DNA of 64,000 bases from contig BSYO01000036.1 in NCBI GenBank assembly GCA_033239525.1, positions 2,688,126-2,752,125 on the forward strand, given 5' to 3'. The translations under genes were made by a program, and so were the position numbers. Shown here piece after piece: positions 26,350 through 54,070 of the stretch. Source of the DNA: Nepenthes gracilis. Its lineage: Eukaryota; Streptophyta; Magnoliopsida; Caryophyllales; Nepenthaceae. How positions within the stretch are numbered: the first letter of the stretch is position 1; every line of letters begins with the position of its first letter. The notes beneath the pieces were generated by a model that saw only the letters and a program-made list of their open reading frames with translations, searched no databases and had not been told where the DNA came from.

Positions 26350-27298
26350 AAATAAATAATATATATATATTGAAGGTGAACAAATTCTCGTGATGGTTGA
26401 AAGAAAATTGAAAATTCCATCTTCTTCGCAATAAAGGGTATTCCTTTAAATCTTGCCTGAGCTGTTGTTATCTTCTGCAAATTTCGTGGACTCCATTATC
26501 ATCAACTATTTTCCATTTGTCATCTCTCATTTCCCCTCCAATTTTCTCTCTCTAGCCATCAACTCGGTACTCTCATTCACGGAACAGCCTGTCTCTCTCT
26601 CTTCTCTCAGAAATATCCAAATCATAGGTCCTGCTTAAACTTGACACTTCAAGTCACTTTCCAACTTCCCAAATTGCTCAAATACCCCTTGATTAGCATA
26701 CAAAATCAGGGGTTCCGTTTCTCCTTTTTCTCTCTTTCATCCCGGTATACAGCTTTATGGTTTCCTCACATATTATATGTACTTTTCTTTATCAATGTCG
26801 GTGATTATCTGCTGCTTGGATCCTCCGATCTTCGAGTTTTCAGCTATCGTTTAAACTTTGATACAAAAAGATCTCAAAAACTTTGATCTTTTAACCTTCT
26901 GTTTCCAGCTATTTTTAGCTCCCAACTCAGCGCCTTTCTCCGCTTTCTGTCATGTCATGCCCTTCCTATAGGTTGTACCTCTAGCACAAATTTTGATTCC
27001 GTATCAATTTTCTTGTTCAGCGCTGTGCTTGCAATCTATTTAGATCTGAATTTGTAGGGTTTATCTTAATTTTTAGATTCGGATTTTTTCGCTTTAACTC
27101 AAAGTCTGTTTTGCACTTTGCTTAACTGAAGGGTTTGCGATTAATATCACAACTACGTTTTAATTTTAGAACATTTAGTAGATATTTTGTATTTACGATC
27201 TGGGTTCGCGTGCATTTTAAGAGTTTGTTGAAGTAATCGTCGGTTGGTTCACTTCTTTAATTCATTGGATCAAAGGTTTTCGATGCTTTCTGGCCAAA
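26350..27298 (+). promoter_or_regulatory. Putative core promoter and 5' leader of MPK16
   Basis: A run of TATATATATAT ends at 26370. From 26540 to 26620 there are CT-rich patches (CTCTCTCT) of the kind found around plant transcription starts. The stretch from about 26550 to the ATG at 27299 would be an unusually long leader, so a 5'-UTR intron is likely, as is common in this kinase group, but its splice sites cannot be fixed by eye. Short upstream ATGs are present. Confidence 0.45.
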
Positions 27299-42433
<15,135 letters not shown>

Positions 42434-42960
42434 ACGTTCCCCAATGGGCCATTTCCGTGGCGATTTCAGCTAGCCACCAACTCATCGGCGGCAATATCAG
42501 AAGATTCTCCTTCAATATGATCCAATTTCGGCTGTCAACCAAGAGGTGACCCTGATCGACGATTTCATCGGCAAAACATTCCGTTGGAAGCGTTAAAATC
42601 GGTCACCACCGGTCTCTTAATGGCTTATCAACATCATGTTAATCAAGGGGCGATGAGAATCCCTGGCACACGGACTCATTGCTGTTCAGATCGGATCAAA
42701 AAACTAAGCTTAGGGACAAGTAAATTGATGAACAATTGAACATGAAATATTCTCTCTCCCTCTCTGCAGTTGGAGTGACAGCTAAATTGCTTTAATTTTT
42801 ATTTTTTTACATGTATTTTGTTATTTGATGTCACAAAATAAAGGGTTGGCCTTGTTATGTTTCTGTATTTGTGGGCAGGGTAAATTGGTGCACTTGAAGT
42901 GGAAGGGCTCTTGAAAAGTGCAAAATTTCCAATGTATATTTATTATAAGTTTGTTTGAAT
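42434..42960 (+). terminator. MPK16 3' untranslated region with polyadenylation signal
   Basis: The sequence keeps moderate GC after the stop. AATAAA occurs at 42837-42842, preceded by a TTTTTATTTTTTTACATGTATTTTG tract that can serve as far-upstream element. The transition to AT-rich intergenic DNA follows after about 42950. Confidence 0.55.
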
Positions 42961-45010
42961 TATAATTAGATTTTAAAAAATATAAATTTAGATAGATTTA
43001 AATTTTATTGTTTAGATTATATAAGAAATTTTAATTATGAGATGAAGTTTAAATTAATGTATGGTTATCCTTTTAATCCACAAAAATAAAAAAAAAAGTA
43101 GGCTAATAAATAGGCTGCCTGATATAAAATGTAAAATTTCTCATATATAAAATTTAATATAATAAAATTTTATTTTTTAATATAAATAATATCTTATAGG
43201 TATATATATATATAATATTCTTTGTTATAATATTGAGTTTTTAATTTTAAATAATACTTATATGTATATTATTAAATATAAATTACAAAGTCAATTACTG
43301 TCGCCTCTTATATATTCGATCTAAATAATAAATATATTTTTTATCTAATAGATCTTATATTATATGATTTTATTACATCTAATTAACAAATAATTTATAA
43401 TTATAGAATTATAATTATTTATTTTATTTTTAAAAGTTATTGAATTATAATTTTGCATTGGCTTTCACATAAGAGTTAGAAAGTGTGGTACTCGAGTTTA
43501 TATCAGGTCCTACTCATAAACTAACTCTTCGCTATTCAACTGCTCGAACATCTATTTCAACACCCGTTCAGTGTTAAAATATTGTCGGTCTTACGCTCAA
43601 ACTTTTATTAGGCGTTCAATAATGCCCACATTCTCTCAATTGATTGCCTTTGTCAAAACTCTCACTAGCACAAACACTCACTCCTATGATGGCTTGCTTT
43701 TAGCACATAAACTACATGGTTAAGGGCCCTTCATTTATAGTTTTTTCATTAGATCATTCAATACACACACTATGCCTGATTTATTATTTCCTTTTAAACC
43801 ACAAATAACTCTATTCATATGTCTTCTTGAATATAAAAATGGTTCAATTTTGACTTAATTAATTTAATCAAAGATAATATGAAAGTAGCTTAATTCAAAA
43901 AAAAAAAAAAAGTAACGATATTTTTAGTAATTTTGACTGAATGTGTTACAATATAGGTTTAGAATCTCTAATTCTTTAAGTGAGATATTGATTCAATCCC
44001 CTATAATGATAACTATCTGATCAATATTAAATAATTGAGATCTTTTACTTTTTTAAGAAAATAATACAGTTATTCGATTGATATCGAATTAACAGTTCTG
44101 ACCGAGAATGGTTGAATTAACATCTCTTTTAGAAGGGCAGGGTCCCGAAGACATTACAGAATTATACTTTTCCAATGCCTTGTTTGGACCAACAAAAATG
44201 ACCAAGCAAATCCTCCTTTGCACCTTGTTCTTAATGACACACCAAGTTTACCTAAACACCAATTTTGAAGTAGTCCCTTCAATATTTCAATCACTCACAT
44301 TTAATATTTTAGGAAAAAACGTTAAAATGATAACATATTTTTTTATTTTTTTATTTGTTTAATATGAATAAATAATTTTTAAAATTTTAAAAAAATAAAT
44401 ATGGAAAATTAAATCTGTGTAAGAGTGCCCCACATTCCAATTACACAATTTATTCCGATTTTATTTATTAAAAAAATAAAGGGAAAAACCACACGCAAGG
44501 CGACATCATAAGCACAAAGCCAATCATACAACCCCAATTATAAAAATAAAATAAAATAAAATATATCTTAATAACAAAATTCACATAATATACTTTAAAA
44601 TATTTTTTAATTATTAATAGTTTTATTGAGTAATTCAATATAATATATGTTTTAAATTAATCATATACATTTTAATTAATAGCGATAGTGTAAAATCTAA
44701 TGATTAATTTTTTAGATTTTTTAAAAATACCTATTAGCTGTTAGTAAATATTATAATATTTATTTATCCATCTATTTTTATATAATATTATTGTACAGAT
44801 AAAAAATAAAATAACATATTATTATTTTTTAAACTAATTAAATAATATTTTTAATATCACTATAATACTATTAATATAAATAAATAAACAAAATGACTTA
44901 TCACTATTAATGTTTTCTAAAAAAAAATTAAAAATATTTTCTAATAATACTATACGTACACATAGTGTGTTGACACCTTTTTTAATGAGTAGGCCAGAAT
45001 TAAGGGACAA
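42961..45010. other. AT-rich intergenic DNA downstream of MPK16
   Basis: No gene is seen. Sequence around 43460-43740 is less AT-rich and resembles a decayed LTR without ends. An open frame at 44108-44362 has no recognisable homology. Confidence 0.4.
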
Positions 45011-46173
45011 TGATGCGTCCGATAATCCTATGAGTTAATCTAATTCTAGGCCCAAATATCAGTGCGACAAGGAGCCCAATAAGCGGCAAGCTAAATCTCA
45101 GTAAGGAGATTAATCTGACATAATTCATAGGGTATAGCGACGACCAGAATGAGGAACATGGAGCAATAAGTCAAAGGGAGATAAGCGTCAACGACCCAAT
45201 TGGTAATACAGCCAAACAAACCAATCCATAAGGCCCTTAAGCAGGAGGCCAATAGAGCGGTTAAAACACGTACATGTAAAGTGCCACTTGAATTCACCTG
45301 ACGACCGGATTGGGGGACTACTTATGGTCTCCTCATCATAGCAAGACGACGCTCGACAAATGTAGCTCTCGTTAACTCCTTAGTGGCCAGCAAACTCAGA
45401 TGCGACATCTGTCACGGATTTTGACACCAAATCCTTACCCATGAAACATTACAAATACTCCTCGCCATCACGAGGCGAGAGGGAGGACAAAGGACCAGCT
45501 TCGGAGGAGGGGAGGGATCCTTTTCCGGCATCTAGGGAACGCTTTGCTCAAATCCATGATGGCCATTTTGGGACTGGTAAAAACTTAGGCCCCCTGAAGA
45601 GTAAAAGGAGAACCAAACTCTTTCTCTGCACAACTATTTCCCCTCCTCACAAAGTTATTACCCGTCAAGTGCACAACTAGTGAGCCACTTATTCAATGCA
45701 TCCGTTGTGAGCTATTCTATAAGTGTATCCGTAATGAGCTACTCTATGAATGCACCCCCAGTGAGCCACTTACCAAGTGTAACTCTAATGAGTCACTCAC
45801 CGAATGTAATTTTAGTGAGCTATCGACCGCGTGCATCCAAATAGAGCCCAATTCTCCTTCCTTTCTAAGCCGCCCTTGTCAGGCGTATAACAAGACCCAA
45901 TCCTCCTATCATAAACCTCATTCACAAGCAATTTTATATTTTCTAGTATCCTCTTTATATTTTTTTATTTCTTGAGAAAGATTTTCGATTTGAGTGTCAG
46001 AGAATAAATTGAGAAATGAATTCTGTCAATCATTTGATCTCTTATTTGTAATTTGTTGTGCGTAGGTTTTGGGTTAGTAGCGACGGAAATTAAACCCGCT
46101 CTAATTCACCCTGTAACGGAAGATCGAGTGACTCTTTAATCTGTACCACAACTTAAAAATTATGGACGTATCA
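45011..46173 (+). repeat. LTR of a gypsy-type element (TGATGCGTCC..GGACGTATCA)
   Basis: Termini TGATGCGTCC and GGACGTATCA form an inverted pair of ten bases with one mismatch. The U5 part (45985-46090), with ATTTGAGTGTCAGAG and CTCTTATTTGTAATTTGTTGTG, aligns with U5 of the LTRs at 11707 and 62701. GTGAGCCACT/TGAGCTA words repeat about every 38 bases between 45680 and 45825. The flanking five bases (GACAA and GTTTG) do not match, so the TSD is lost or the copy is rearranged. No internal region remains. Confidence 0.65.
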
Positions 46174-46229
46174 GTTTGTTTTAAATAAAATTATTTTTTC
46201 CAAGAAAAATGGTCACTTATAATATTAAT

Positions 46230-49200
46230 AAATATATTGGTCCTAGCCCCTTCGTGGTAAACCCCTTCTTTTTGAAATCTTGGAGGCCGATATGAATTTG
46301 TTGAAGGATGAATATAAAAGTCTCTTGATTTGGGTTAATTTCTTTGGGGTTTTGCTTGAATTTTCCCGGAGGAAAGGTCTGAACTATATCGTAAGTGCGG
46401 TAGGGAAACCTATTCATATGAATAAACAAACTGGAATTCGTGAGAGGGTGGATTTTGCTTGTATTTGTGTTGAAATTGGGGTGGAATCAAAATTTTTGGA
46501 GAATGTAACTCTTGTGACAGGCTAGATTTCCCTTTTTGGAGAGAAGAAAATTGTGGAAATTCGGGTGGAGTACCTATTTGCCCAACGTGTATTAAACCGT
46601 CTGCATTATCTAGAGATAAAAGTAATATTGTGGAAGCGATAGCTAAGGATACTAGTGATAATGTAAATAAAAAGAAACCGCAAAGGCCTGAAAGAAACAT
46701 TTCCCATTCTCCGGTGAGTAAATGATTTGTATCGGGTGTTGAAATATTCAAGACTTGAATGGGTCTGAGAAAGCTAGTGGAGTTAAAGCTTTGATCAAAG
46801 AATATAACCTTAATGTATAGGGGCTGATCGAAACGAAGGTGAGGAAACCTAATGCAGATAAAGCAGCTTATGCTATTGACAGGAGCTGGATATGGAAGAT
46901 GTGTTATATTGACAATGAAATAGGACACATCGGTTAGGTTGGAACACTTTGAAGGTTTCCATTTTTGGCATAGTCTTTCAAGAGAAAACTGTCTCTTTCC
47001 TTGTCCTTGACTTCTATGGGTTGCTAAGCTGTTTTGCACTCGTGTGTGGTCTTCATTTAGATAGTGACAGAAGGGCTCTTTGGGACAGTTTGAGTGCTAA
47101 ATTTGACCTTTGGGTTGCAAACTTATGAGCTATTTTAGGTGACTTAATTCAACCCTGCATGATTATGATATTCTTGGATGTAATGTTGTTGAATTCAGGA
47201 TAAAAGATTTTGAGAGATATTTGGTTAAAAATTGGCCTCCAAGATCTCCCTTATAAGGAATGTAGATTTACCAGATACGACCATCATAATGAACCTGATC
47301 ATATTTACAAAAGATTTGATAGAATTATAGTTAAAAAGACTTGACTTGGTCGTATATGGTGCAGGCTTGATTTGACCATTTTTTAGGAGAACCTTTCTCA
47401 TGGTGAATTTGTTCAATTTAATGATGGTAACCGTTGCACAAACTACTTTTTCAATTCCATTAAGGGGAAGCAAAATCACAAATGCATCAAACCCTTAACG
47501 AATGAGGATGGATCTTCCATGAGCAAGGAGGAGTTCATACTGTTATTCTTAATTATTTTTTAACCTGTTGGGGTGGCAAGGCCCTAATTGACCTATCTAG
47601 TTCTAGGATCTGGATTCTTTCGTTCAGGAATCAATGCTTTCTCATTTTTTTTCCTCTATGCTAGCTATCCTATTTATGGCGGAAGTCTATTATAGTGATA
47701 ATAAGGCCCCGGGTTTGGATGGATTCTATACTACTTTTTTCAAAGTACTCATGGAATATTGTTGGGCGGGTCATGGCCATGGCGGTTATTAATTTCTTTC
47801 GGTCTATGCATACTGTCATGTTGATAAATGCCACGACGATTTATCTCATTCATAAAATAAAACCCTTTCTAAAGTTTCTGAATTCATACCAATATCGTAT
47901 TATAATATTATCTATAAGGTTATTTTTAAAATCCTTACTATTCAATTAAAAAGTTCCTTGAAGTTCATAATTGATCTGTGTCAAACAACCTTTATGACAG
48001 GGGATACATTTATGATAGTATTTTACTTGCCTAAATTTTTTTTCATAAATATCATTTAAATAAAGGTCCTAATCAGTTTGTGATATAGATTAATATTATG
48101 AAAACCTATAATTCTATTGAATGAGACTTTTCTTATCTTCCTTGATGTTTATGAGATTCCCATCCACTTTTATTCGGTAAATTGAGCAATGGTTAACTGC
48201 TACTATATTTTTCATCTCGATTAATGGTATCTCCACCATTTTCTCTGAAGGGAAAATGGGTTTGTGGCAATGTAGACTGCTTTCCCCTTATCTGTTTGTT
48301 TTGTCTTTGAAAGTCCCACCAAGTACGATCAAAGTTGGAATATTAAACAATCCTAATCCAAATATCACTAGAAAAATAGGGATACATAGACTGTTAAGCT
48401 GACTTTTATGGATGTTCTTATATTATTTTGTAATGTCGGCCTCTATTCTTTCTTAATACTATCCAGGCATTGCTGCATCTTTTGGCCTTGTCCAAATAAG
48501 GAGAAAAGCAAATGTTTTATATGCTTGAGTGCCTATAACATTATGGATGATATCTTAGAGATTACCGAAGTCAAAATGAGGGTGCTTCCTATTAGATATC
48601 TAGGTATCTATCTTATATTAAACTATCTTTCTACTTTTGACAGTCAAATCCTTATTTATAAGATTTCTGAGTGGGAGACGTTGTGAAAAAAGAGATGGCT
48701 TGTTACAAGCAACAACAGATCGAGAGATGAGTTGAGCGGCAGAAGGGCGATCTTCAGACGAAGGGAAGGAAGATTCTAACAGGAGAGACGAGCAGAGAAT
48801 AGAAGGGTAGGGGAAACACAAAGAGACAAGAGAGAGAATTGGTTGTAATTTCAATGGCCTCAGAGGCCGTTGCTTCTCATTCATATAGTGGCACGTAATA
48901 ATAAAATAAGGCAATAAGGGAAAACGGGCCCACAGGAATTAACAACAATTATCAGAAAAAGACAACAATAAGTAATATCCTAAGGTCAGATGAAATCGTG
49001 ATATTTTCCTGGTACTTGGGTAGGTCGGCTACTGCGGCAAAGCTCCCCAAGAGGGCCAACTGGGTTTGTGGGCTAGGCCGGACGCTGGGCTGGCTCTCCG
49101 GTGGCTAGGCCAGTAACATGGCTCTCCCTTAAATGTTGGTTTCAGTTTATATCATCTATCTTATTTAACATATACTCCCACTGGTCTTATATTTTCATCA

Positions 49201-49430
49201 TTCCTAAAGCTATTTTGAATGGCATCAAAGGTATTATCAATCATTCCCTGTGGCATGCACCAGATAATAACAAATCATTTACAAAGGTGTACAAGAAAAC
49301 GTGTGCAAACCTAAATATTAAGGGGGCTTTAATATTAGGAATATATATGTGCCGAATAAAGCTTTTACAGCCAAAGAATTATGAAGGATTCTTAGTAGTA
49401 TTGATTATTTTATTTGGGTGAATTAGGTGA
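46230..49430 (+). pseudogene. Decayed LINE (ORF1 end, endonuclease, reverse transcriptase)
   Basis: Plus-strand broken frames read in LINE order. 46230-46530: ORF1 DUF4283-like end (PLF.LKSW, SLLIWVNFFGV, GLNYIVSAVGKP, FACICVEI). 46760-47150: endonuclease-like (LIETKVRKPNAD, later a GD.N-like trace). 47660-48050: reverse transcriptase (DNKAPGLDGFYTTFFK, later ISYYNIIYKVIFKIL). 48530-48690: the VLPIRYLGIYLI block and ISEWE. After an inserted solo LTR the same frame theme continues with WLSLKCWFQFISSILF and KVYKKTCANLNIKGAL. Many stops and small indels make it inactive. The 5' part is missing; the LTR at 45011-46173 sits directly at its left edge. Confidence 0.75.
48701..49118. mobile_element. 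Solo LTR with TSD TGGCT inside the LINE
   Basis: The element begins TGTTAC and ends GTAACA, and is flanked by TGGCT at 48696-48700 and 49119-49123. Removing it with one TSD copy rejoins the LINE text between ISEWE and WLSLKCW. 418 bp, with no internal region. Orientation is not determined. Confidence 0.88.
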
Positions 49431-49779
49431 GGAAAATACCACATTGAGAAAAAAACCTCGAAGATTATATATGCCTTTTTAAGAAGGATGATTTCAACCG
49501 AGATAATTTGATCATTTACTTGATTTTAGATTTTTTGACAATTTACTTATTAAAAAAACTATTTCTCTCATATTACCTATTTTAGAATTTATAATAGGTG
49601 TAAAGGCAAAATTCATCAAATGATATAAAATTATTTTTATTTGGAAGTTGAAGATAATAACATAAAAAAATAAGTATTTAATAAAGTTTTCTTGGTTTAA
49701 TTGTTAAAACAACTAAAGGGAAAAGTAATACTTGCCCATAATATTAGAATTTTTTCATATTTTATCATATTTTTGTAAG

Positions 49780-50000
49780 CATATAATGTGGCTTAAATAA
49801 CCATGAAAGCGGAATAAATGATTGAGTTTTATACCTCCCGCCATTTGCTTGCTCTGTTTTTGGACTTTGCAAAACGGACCAGCTTTAAGCTTCTGGACAC
49901 GCTTAACTCTTCTAGATGGTGTATTGTATGAGTGGGGTGTTAGGGACAAAATCAGAATGTTTTATTTATAAGGCGAATCCATCAAATACCTCAATCGAGC
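49780..50000 (-). repeat. Promoter/leader-like repeat, copy 2
   Basis: Second copy of the repeat at 10240-10480. On the minus strand: TTATAAATAAAAC, then CCATCTAGAAG and GCTTAAAGC, then an ATGGCGGGAG stretch followed by GTATAAAAC. Its function is unknown. Confidence 0.45.
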
Positions 50001-50188
50001 GTTACCTTGATCAACCGGCCGAGATTGATGAGCTCGTTAATGGGAGAGTTATCATCACTTAAATGGACCACTAATACTTCAGCAATTAATGGAATAGAAC
50101 TTAAAAAGGAAATAAGGCGTCGAGAAGTTGAAACGGAGGGAAGAAATCAAACGGCTGAAACACGGCTCAAAATAGGCTTGAAGAAGCC

Positions 50189-50222
50189 GGCTCGGCTCGG
50201 CTCGACTCGACTCGACTCGACT
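50189..50222 (+). repeat. Pentanucleotide repeat (GGCTC/GACTC)7
   Basis: About seven units of five bases grade from GGCTC to GACTC. Clean microsatellite. Confidence 0.9.
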
Positions 50223-50674
50223 GCTAAAGCCTACAATTTTTTCATAAAATAAGAAAAATGTTTTATTTAATATTTTTTCTTTTTTTTGTAGAATTAAATA
50301 AAAAGGAAAATAAAATATTCACCTACAATCTATGGAGATTCCATATCATTCTATAATATGTAAATTATAAAAAAAATCATATGATCTTTTTTGAAATATA
50401 TAAATTTAATTAATAATTAGTTAATATTATAGATTAATATTGTTCATAAGGCGAAAAAAATGCCAAAATTCTACTTCCAAATTTAAAATTTTATTAAAAT
50501 CGGTTATGTTGTCGCTTTTTTAGAACGAAGGAAAATAAAATTCGTAATTTTGTGATTCTGTTCCCACCAAAAAAATTAATATTGAGCCATTTCAATAATA
50601 TTAATATATATTTAAAATTGTAGTTTTTCTTGGCTTCACACTCTATTAATATAAAAAAATAATATTTATATACT

Positions 50675-51549
50675 TGTTGCGTTCTGGTTCCGCGGGACTT
50701 TCGGAGCGTGGCTCGTTGACGAGGGGTGTTGGATTCACGGCGTCCAGTCGGATAAGTAGTTTCCGAGCAACACAAGTGTTTGAGGTGTTGGACACGAGAT
50801 GAAGATTGAGGCCGGATTTTTACGTGGAAAACCTCCTCTTGAATGGGGAGGAAAAACCACGAGGCACAGGGCCTTGAAAGTGCTTCACTATTTGGGTTGA
50901 AGTCTTTACAAAGTACAGTTGTGATGGTTAATCCCTTCCCTGTCTCTTGTGTCGTGTTTTTCTTTTGGGAAACTATACTCGCTGGGAGTCTTTCACTCTT
51001 CTTTGTGGAGTTAATTTTGGGGAGAGAGTGTCCGGTCCTAGTCCCTTTTGAGAGGGATCTTGCTGAGTATTCATAGGAGAAGCCAGGCAATTGGGGAGGA
51101 GACACGTGGCGTCCATCTGGCGGTTGAGGAGCTGGTCCACCGACTCCCTTTAATGCTGCTGACGTGCGCGGTAAGGCACGCGGCTAGTGCCGCTGGTAGG
51201 CCTGCGTGTGCAGGGTCTGAATGACAGTCTTGATTTGACTAGGCGTGCCTTGTTGAGGCGGCGACTGGCAGTTGTTGCAGGTTTGTTGGGAATCGACGAA
51301 ATTGCCTAGCTGGCATTCCCAGCCTTGAATGAGCAGTTCTCGTCCCCAAGTGGGGCGCCTTGTGAGCTTGTGGACTTTCAAGAGGCGGCCGTCCTTAGAG
51401 GATCTTCTCTGAAAGTCCGGGAGCCTTTTCCTGACTGCTTGGACAATTCTGAGACTCGGCTGGGCTTCCGGGGTTTTCGGTCCTTGGGCTTCTTACTTGG
51501 ACCTCTCTTCTGGGTCGTGTTTTATGGGCCCTTATATTGGGGCCCAACA
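50675..51549 (-). repeat. 3' LTR of the Tat-type element (left in window)
   Basis: 875 bp, TGTTG..CAACA. It contains the ACGTGGAAAACC-stem-GGAAAAACCACG module at 50815-50862 and starts directly beside the TSD ATACT. Confidence 0.92.
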
Positions 51550-51861
51550 TAGCCCCCCATGCCAAAGGACCCGAAGTTCTCGGTCGTTTGGCATGAAGTC
51601 GCAAGCCTGCTGGAGGAGTCGATCGTCCGAGAGCGTGTGTCCTTGTGGCGAGTACTACGTTGAGCTTGACGGGAGGTGGCCCCAGGACCTCTTCTGGGTC
51701 AGAGGTCCTTCTCCTAGGCCGCCGCTTCGCTTCCCTGTTGGAGCATTAAATGCCGTATTCGGTTGATGTGACACACTATCAGGCGCCTTGGGAAGGAGAG
51801 ATCATCAGTCTTCTGAGGCGAATGGCCGGTCGACGCGTGGCAAAGGTAATGAGTGCACCTT

Positions 51862-52040
51862 TCCGTACTCTAGGGTTTATTTAAACTCCTCATTGCTCTG
51901 ATTTTTCATCTTCGCGCCTGCCCACTCGTTTTCCCTTATGATCGCCGAAACTTTTCGCTTTCTATTTCATTCGAGCTTTCCTTCATCTTTGTCTTTCTCC
52001 ATTCATAGCGCCCGGAGTGAGAGACATTGCTTCCACGGTG
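51862..52040 (+). promoter_or_regulatory. Putative promoter of the antisense ORF
   Basis: A TTTATTTAAA box near 51879-51888 is followed by a pyrimidine-rich stretch with CTTTCTCC and CATTC words and the ATG at 52041. The box sits inside the element, on the strand opposite to the retroelement RNA. Confidence 0.4.
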
Positions 52041-54070
52041 ATGCTCGACAAGCTCACGGAGATTCGAGCTCAGTATCGAATCCCTGAGTCTATGGCCATG
52101 ATGATTCCGGAGCCGCATGATAGGGCACTATACCCTCCGGACGGCTTCATCACCGTTTATGAGGCACACCTCAAAGGTGGGTTACGGTTTTCCATTTCGG
52201 AGGAACTCTATGACATTATGAGAGCGCTCGGGGTGCCTCTTGTCAGGCTTCAGCCGAACGCGATGAGGTATATGTTGTCCTTGTGCGTCTTCTTCCGGTG
52301 TCATGAGAGGCTCTTGAATGCTCTTACGGTCAAGGTGATATTCCGCTTTACGCAGAACCTTGACTGGATTGTAATAACTCCCCGCCCAGAATTTTCTTCG
52401 CTGTGTGGTGGCAACCCAGATTCCACGAGGCGGTGGAAAGACAAGTTTTTCTTTCTCGGCGTCTACGAGCACTGGGTCATCCCTGCCACGTGGGGGAAGG
52501 TGGCTAGCCAGTATTACTCTGACCCTTCGAGGGAGGACCAGGAGGAAGTGAAGGCGCACAGGCACTTGTCTTGGCAATCTGTGGAGCTTCCATTTGAACA
52601 AGCGCAACATCTGGCTGACTACTGATAAATTCAGGGCAGCCAAGTGGGGACCACGGGATGAGGCTCCCGGCCCAGCTTCTTCCGTGAAGGCCAAGGAGAG
52701 ACCGAGGATTGGGGGACCCGCTGCTGAGCGCTCCTCAAGTGATGATGAGGATTTTGATATTGAGGGTGTGAGCGATGATGACGTGGCTGCTCCTCTGCTC
52801 ACGAGGTCGAGAACTGGCTCTTTCCCTGAGTTCTCGAGATCTGGGGGTCTCGGCTTCACTTCCACTGCTAATATTTTGGCCGAGTCCTCAAGAGCTTTTG
52901 CGCGGATTAGAGAGCTCCCGGGCGCCCAGTCCTCTTGTGATGACGATGATGATGATGTTCCTCTGATCAAAAGGGTGAGGACTGAAGCCTCACTTCCGGG
53001 GCCCTCGGGATCTGACGGTCTCGCCTTCACTCCCACTGCTAACCCTCCTGCTGCATTCACGGAGGTGCCCGCCCAGACTGCGGAGTTTTCGGACGTCTAG
53101 CCCCCAGTGATGATCCCGTCTTTGGAGCTCTCGCTGATCTGCCTGGTGACGTCTCGGACAGGATTGATCACCCTTCTGAGGACATAGGAGGCGGGAGCGT
53201 CATGGTGGACTCTGAGAGGGGGATGATGGCTGAAGTGGTCCGTGAGGCTGTGGGAGTTGAGGACCTAAGTGCCGATGGACTCGTGCCCCTTGATCCTTCT
53301 GAGCGTCCTTCTGTGGTTGAAGCCGAGCGGCTGCCCGTGTTCCCGGGGGACGCTGATTTTGAGGCAGACTTCCCAGCGCCTTTTATAGCTGACGAGTCTG
53401 TGTCTGAGGTGGCGCCAACCAGGCCTAAGAGCGATCTGCAGGAGTCCGAGTCCCACGTGGAACGTGGCACAGGGGATGACCCTCTTGTTTCTAAGGTAGC
53501 CTGCTGTTTCCTCCCTCTCCCGTCTTTCAACTGTTCACATTTTGACGAACTTTCCTTTTGCAGCTCCAGAGCCTGATCGCCGGCCTTAACGAACTAGTGG
53601 GAGTGATCGCTCAGTCCCGTCTGGAAATGAGGTCCTTGAGGGCCGCTCACGAAGCTGCGCAACGGGCAGAAGCGGAGCTGGCTGGAGCTAAAGAGAAGAT
53701 TGCTTCTCTGGAGGACACTGTCAAGCTTCTGCGGCTTCGGCAGGGCCTCCTTCAGGATCGGATCTTACACCGGGAAGAGAGATTGAGGACGTCTATGCCG
53801 ATTGCTGAGATGGCTCCAGTGTTGGAGGGCAAGTTCTGGGACGGCATTTGTTTGTGCCGTCGGGTGGCGCGCGATGGTCGTCCGCGGTTCCCTGTAGCCG
53901 TCCTCGACCCTAGGAAGGCCAGCGCCTTGAGCGTAGAAGACTTATACGGCGTTGCTGATCGGCCCTTCCCTGAGCCTCATCGGGCAGGGCCTGTTGGTGA
54001 ACCTCTTACGCCCGAGGAGCGAGTTCCGGCGGAGCAGACGGGATCTTCAGGATCCCATGGGGCTCAATGA
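52041..54070 (+). CDS. Antisense ORF (aORF), putative gypsy-type transposon domain protein, frameshifted
   Basis: ATG at 52041. The first part (MLDKLTEIRAQYRIPESM, then PPDGFITVYEAHLKGGLRF and QPNAMRYMLSLCVFF) matches the plant 'putative gypsy type transposon' family (PF04195-like), found in antisense ORFs of Tat elements. It then becomes acidic and low-complexity (DDDDDD, SSDDEDFD) and ends with a predicted coiled coil (53600-53780, EMRSLRAAHEAAQRAEAEL) and a basic region. Three reading frames are used: a shift near 52565-52595, another at the CCCCC run 53101-53105, and a clean 68-bp intron 53496-53563 (AAG|GTAGCC..TTTGCAG|CTC) in phase 0. The frameshifts suggest decay, or additional introns I cannot place. 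The function of this protein family is unknown. Confidence 0.65.
53496..53563 (+). other. Intron in the antisense ORF
   Basis: Donor GTAGCC and acceptor TTTTGCAG enclose a T/C-rich 68-base stretch. The frames before (ending DDPLVSK) and after (LQSLIAGLNEL) join in phase 0. The stretch reads through without a stop but gives CCFLPLPSFNC, unlike its neighbours. Confidence 0.65.

Noticed and set aside
44108..44362. 84-codon plus-strand frame
   Set aside because: No homology recognised and it ends in an AT-rich hydrophobic run produced by T-rich DNA.
46410..47039. 209-codon minus-strand frame over the LINE
   Set aside because: It is a shadow of the plus-strand LINE ORF1/endonuclease region, whose conserved motifs are on the other strand.
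52182..53060. 292-codon minus-strand open frame
   Set aside because: It is the mirror of the plus-strand aORF; its translation has no domain, while the plus strand shows the known transposon-associated motifs.
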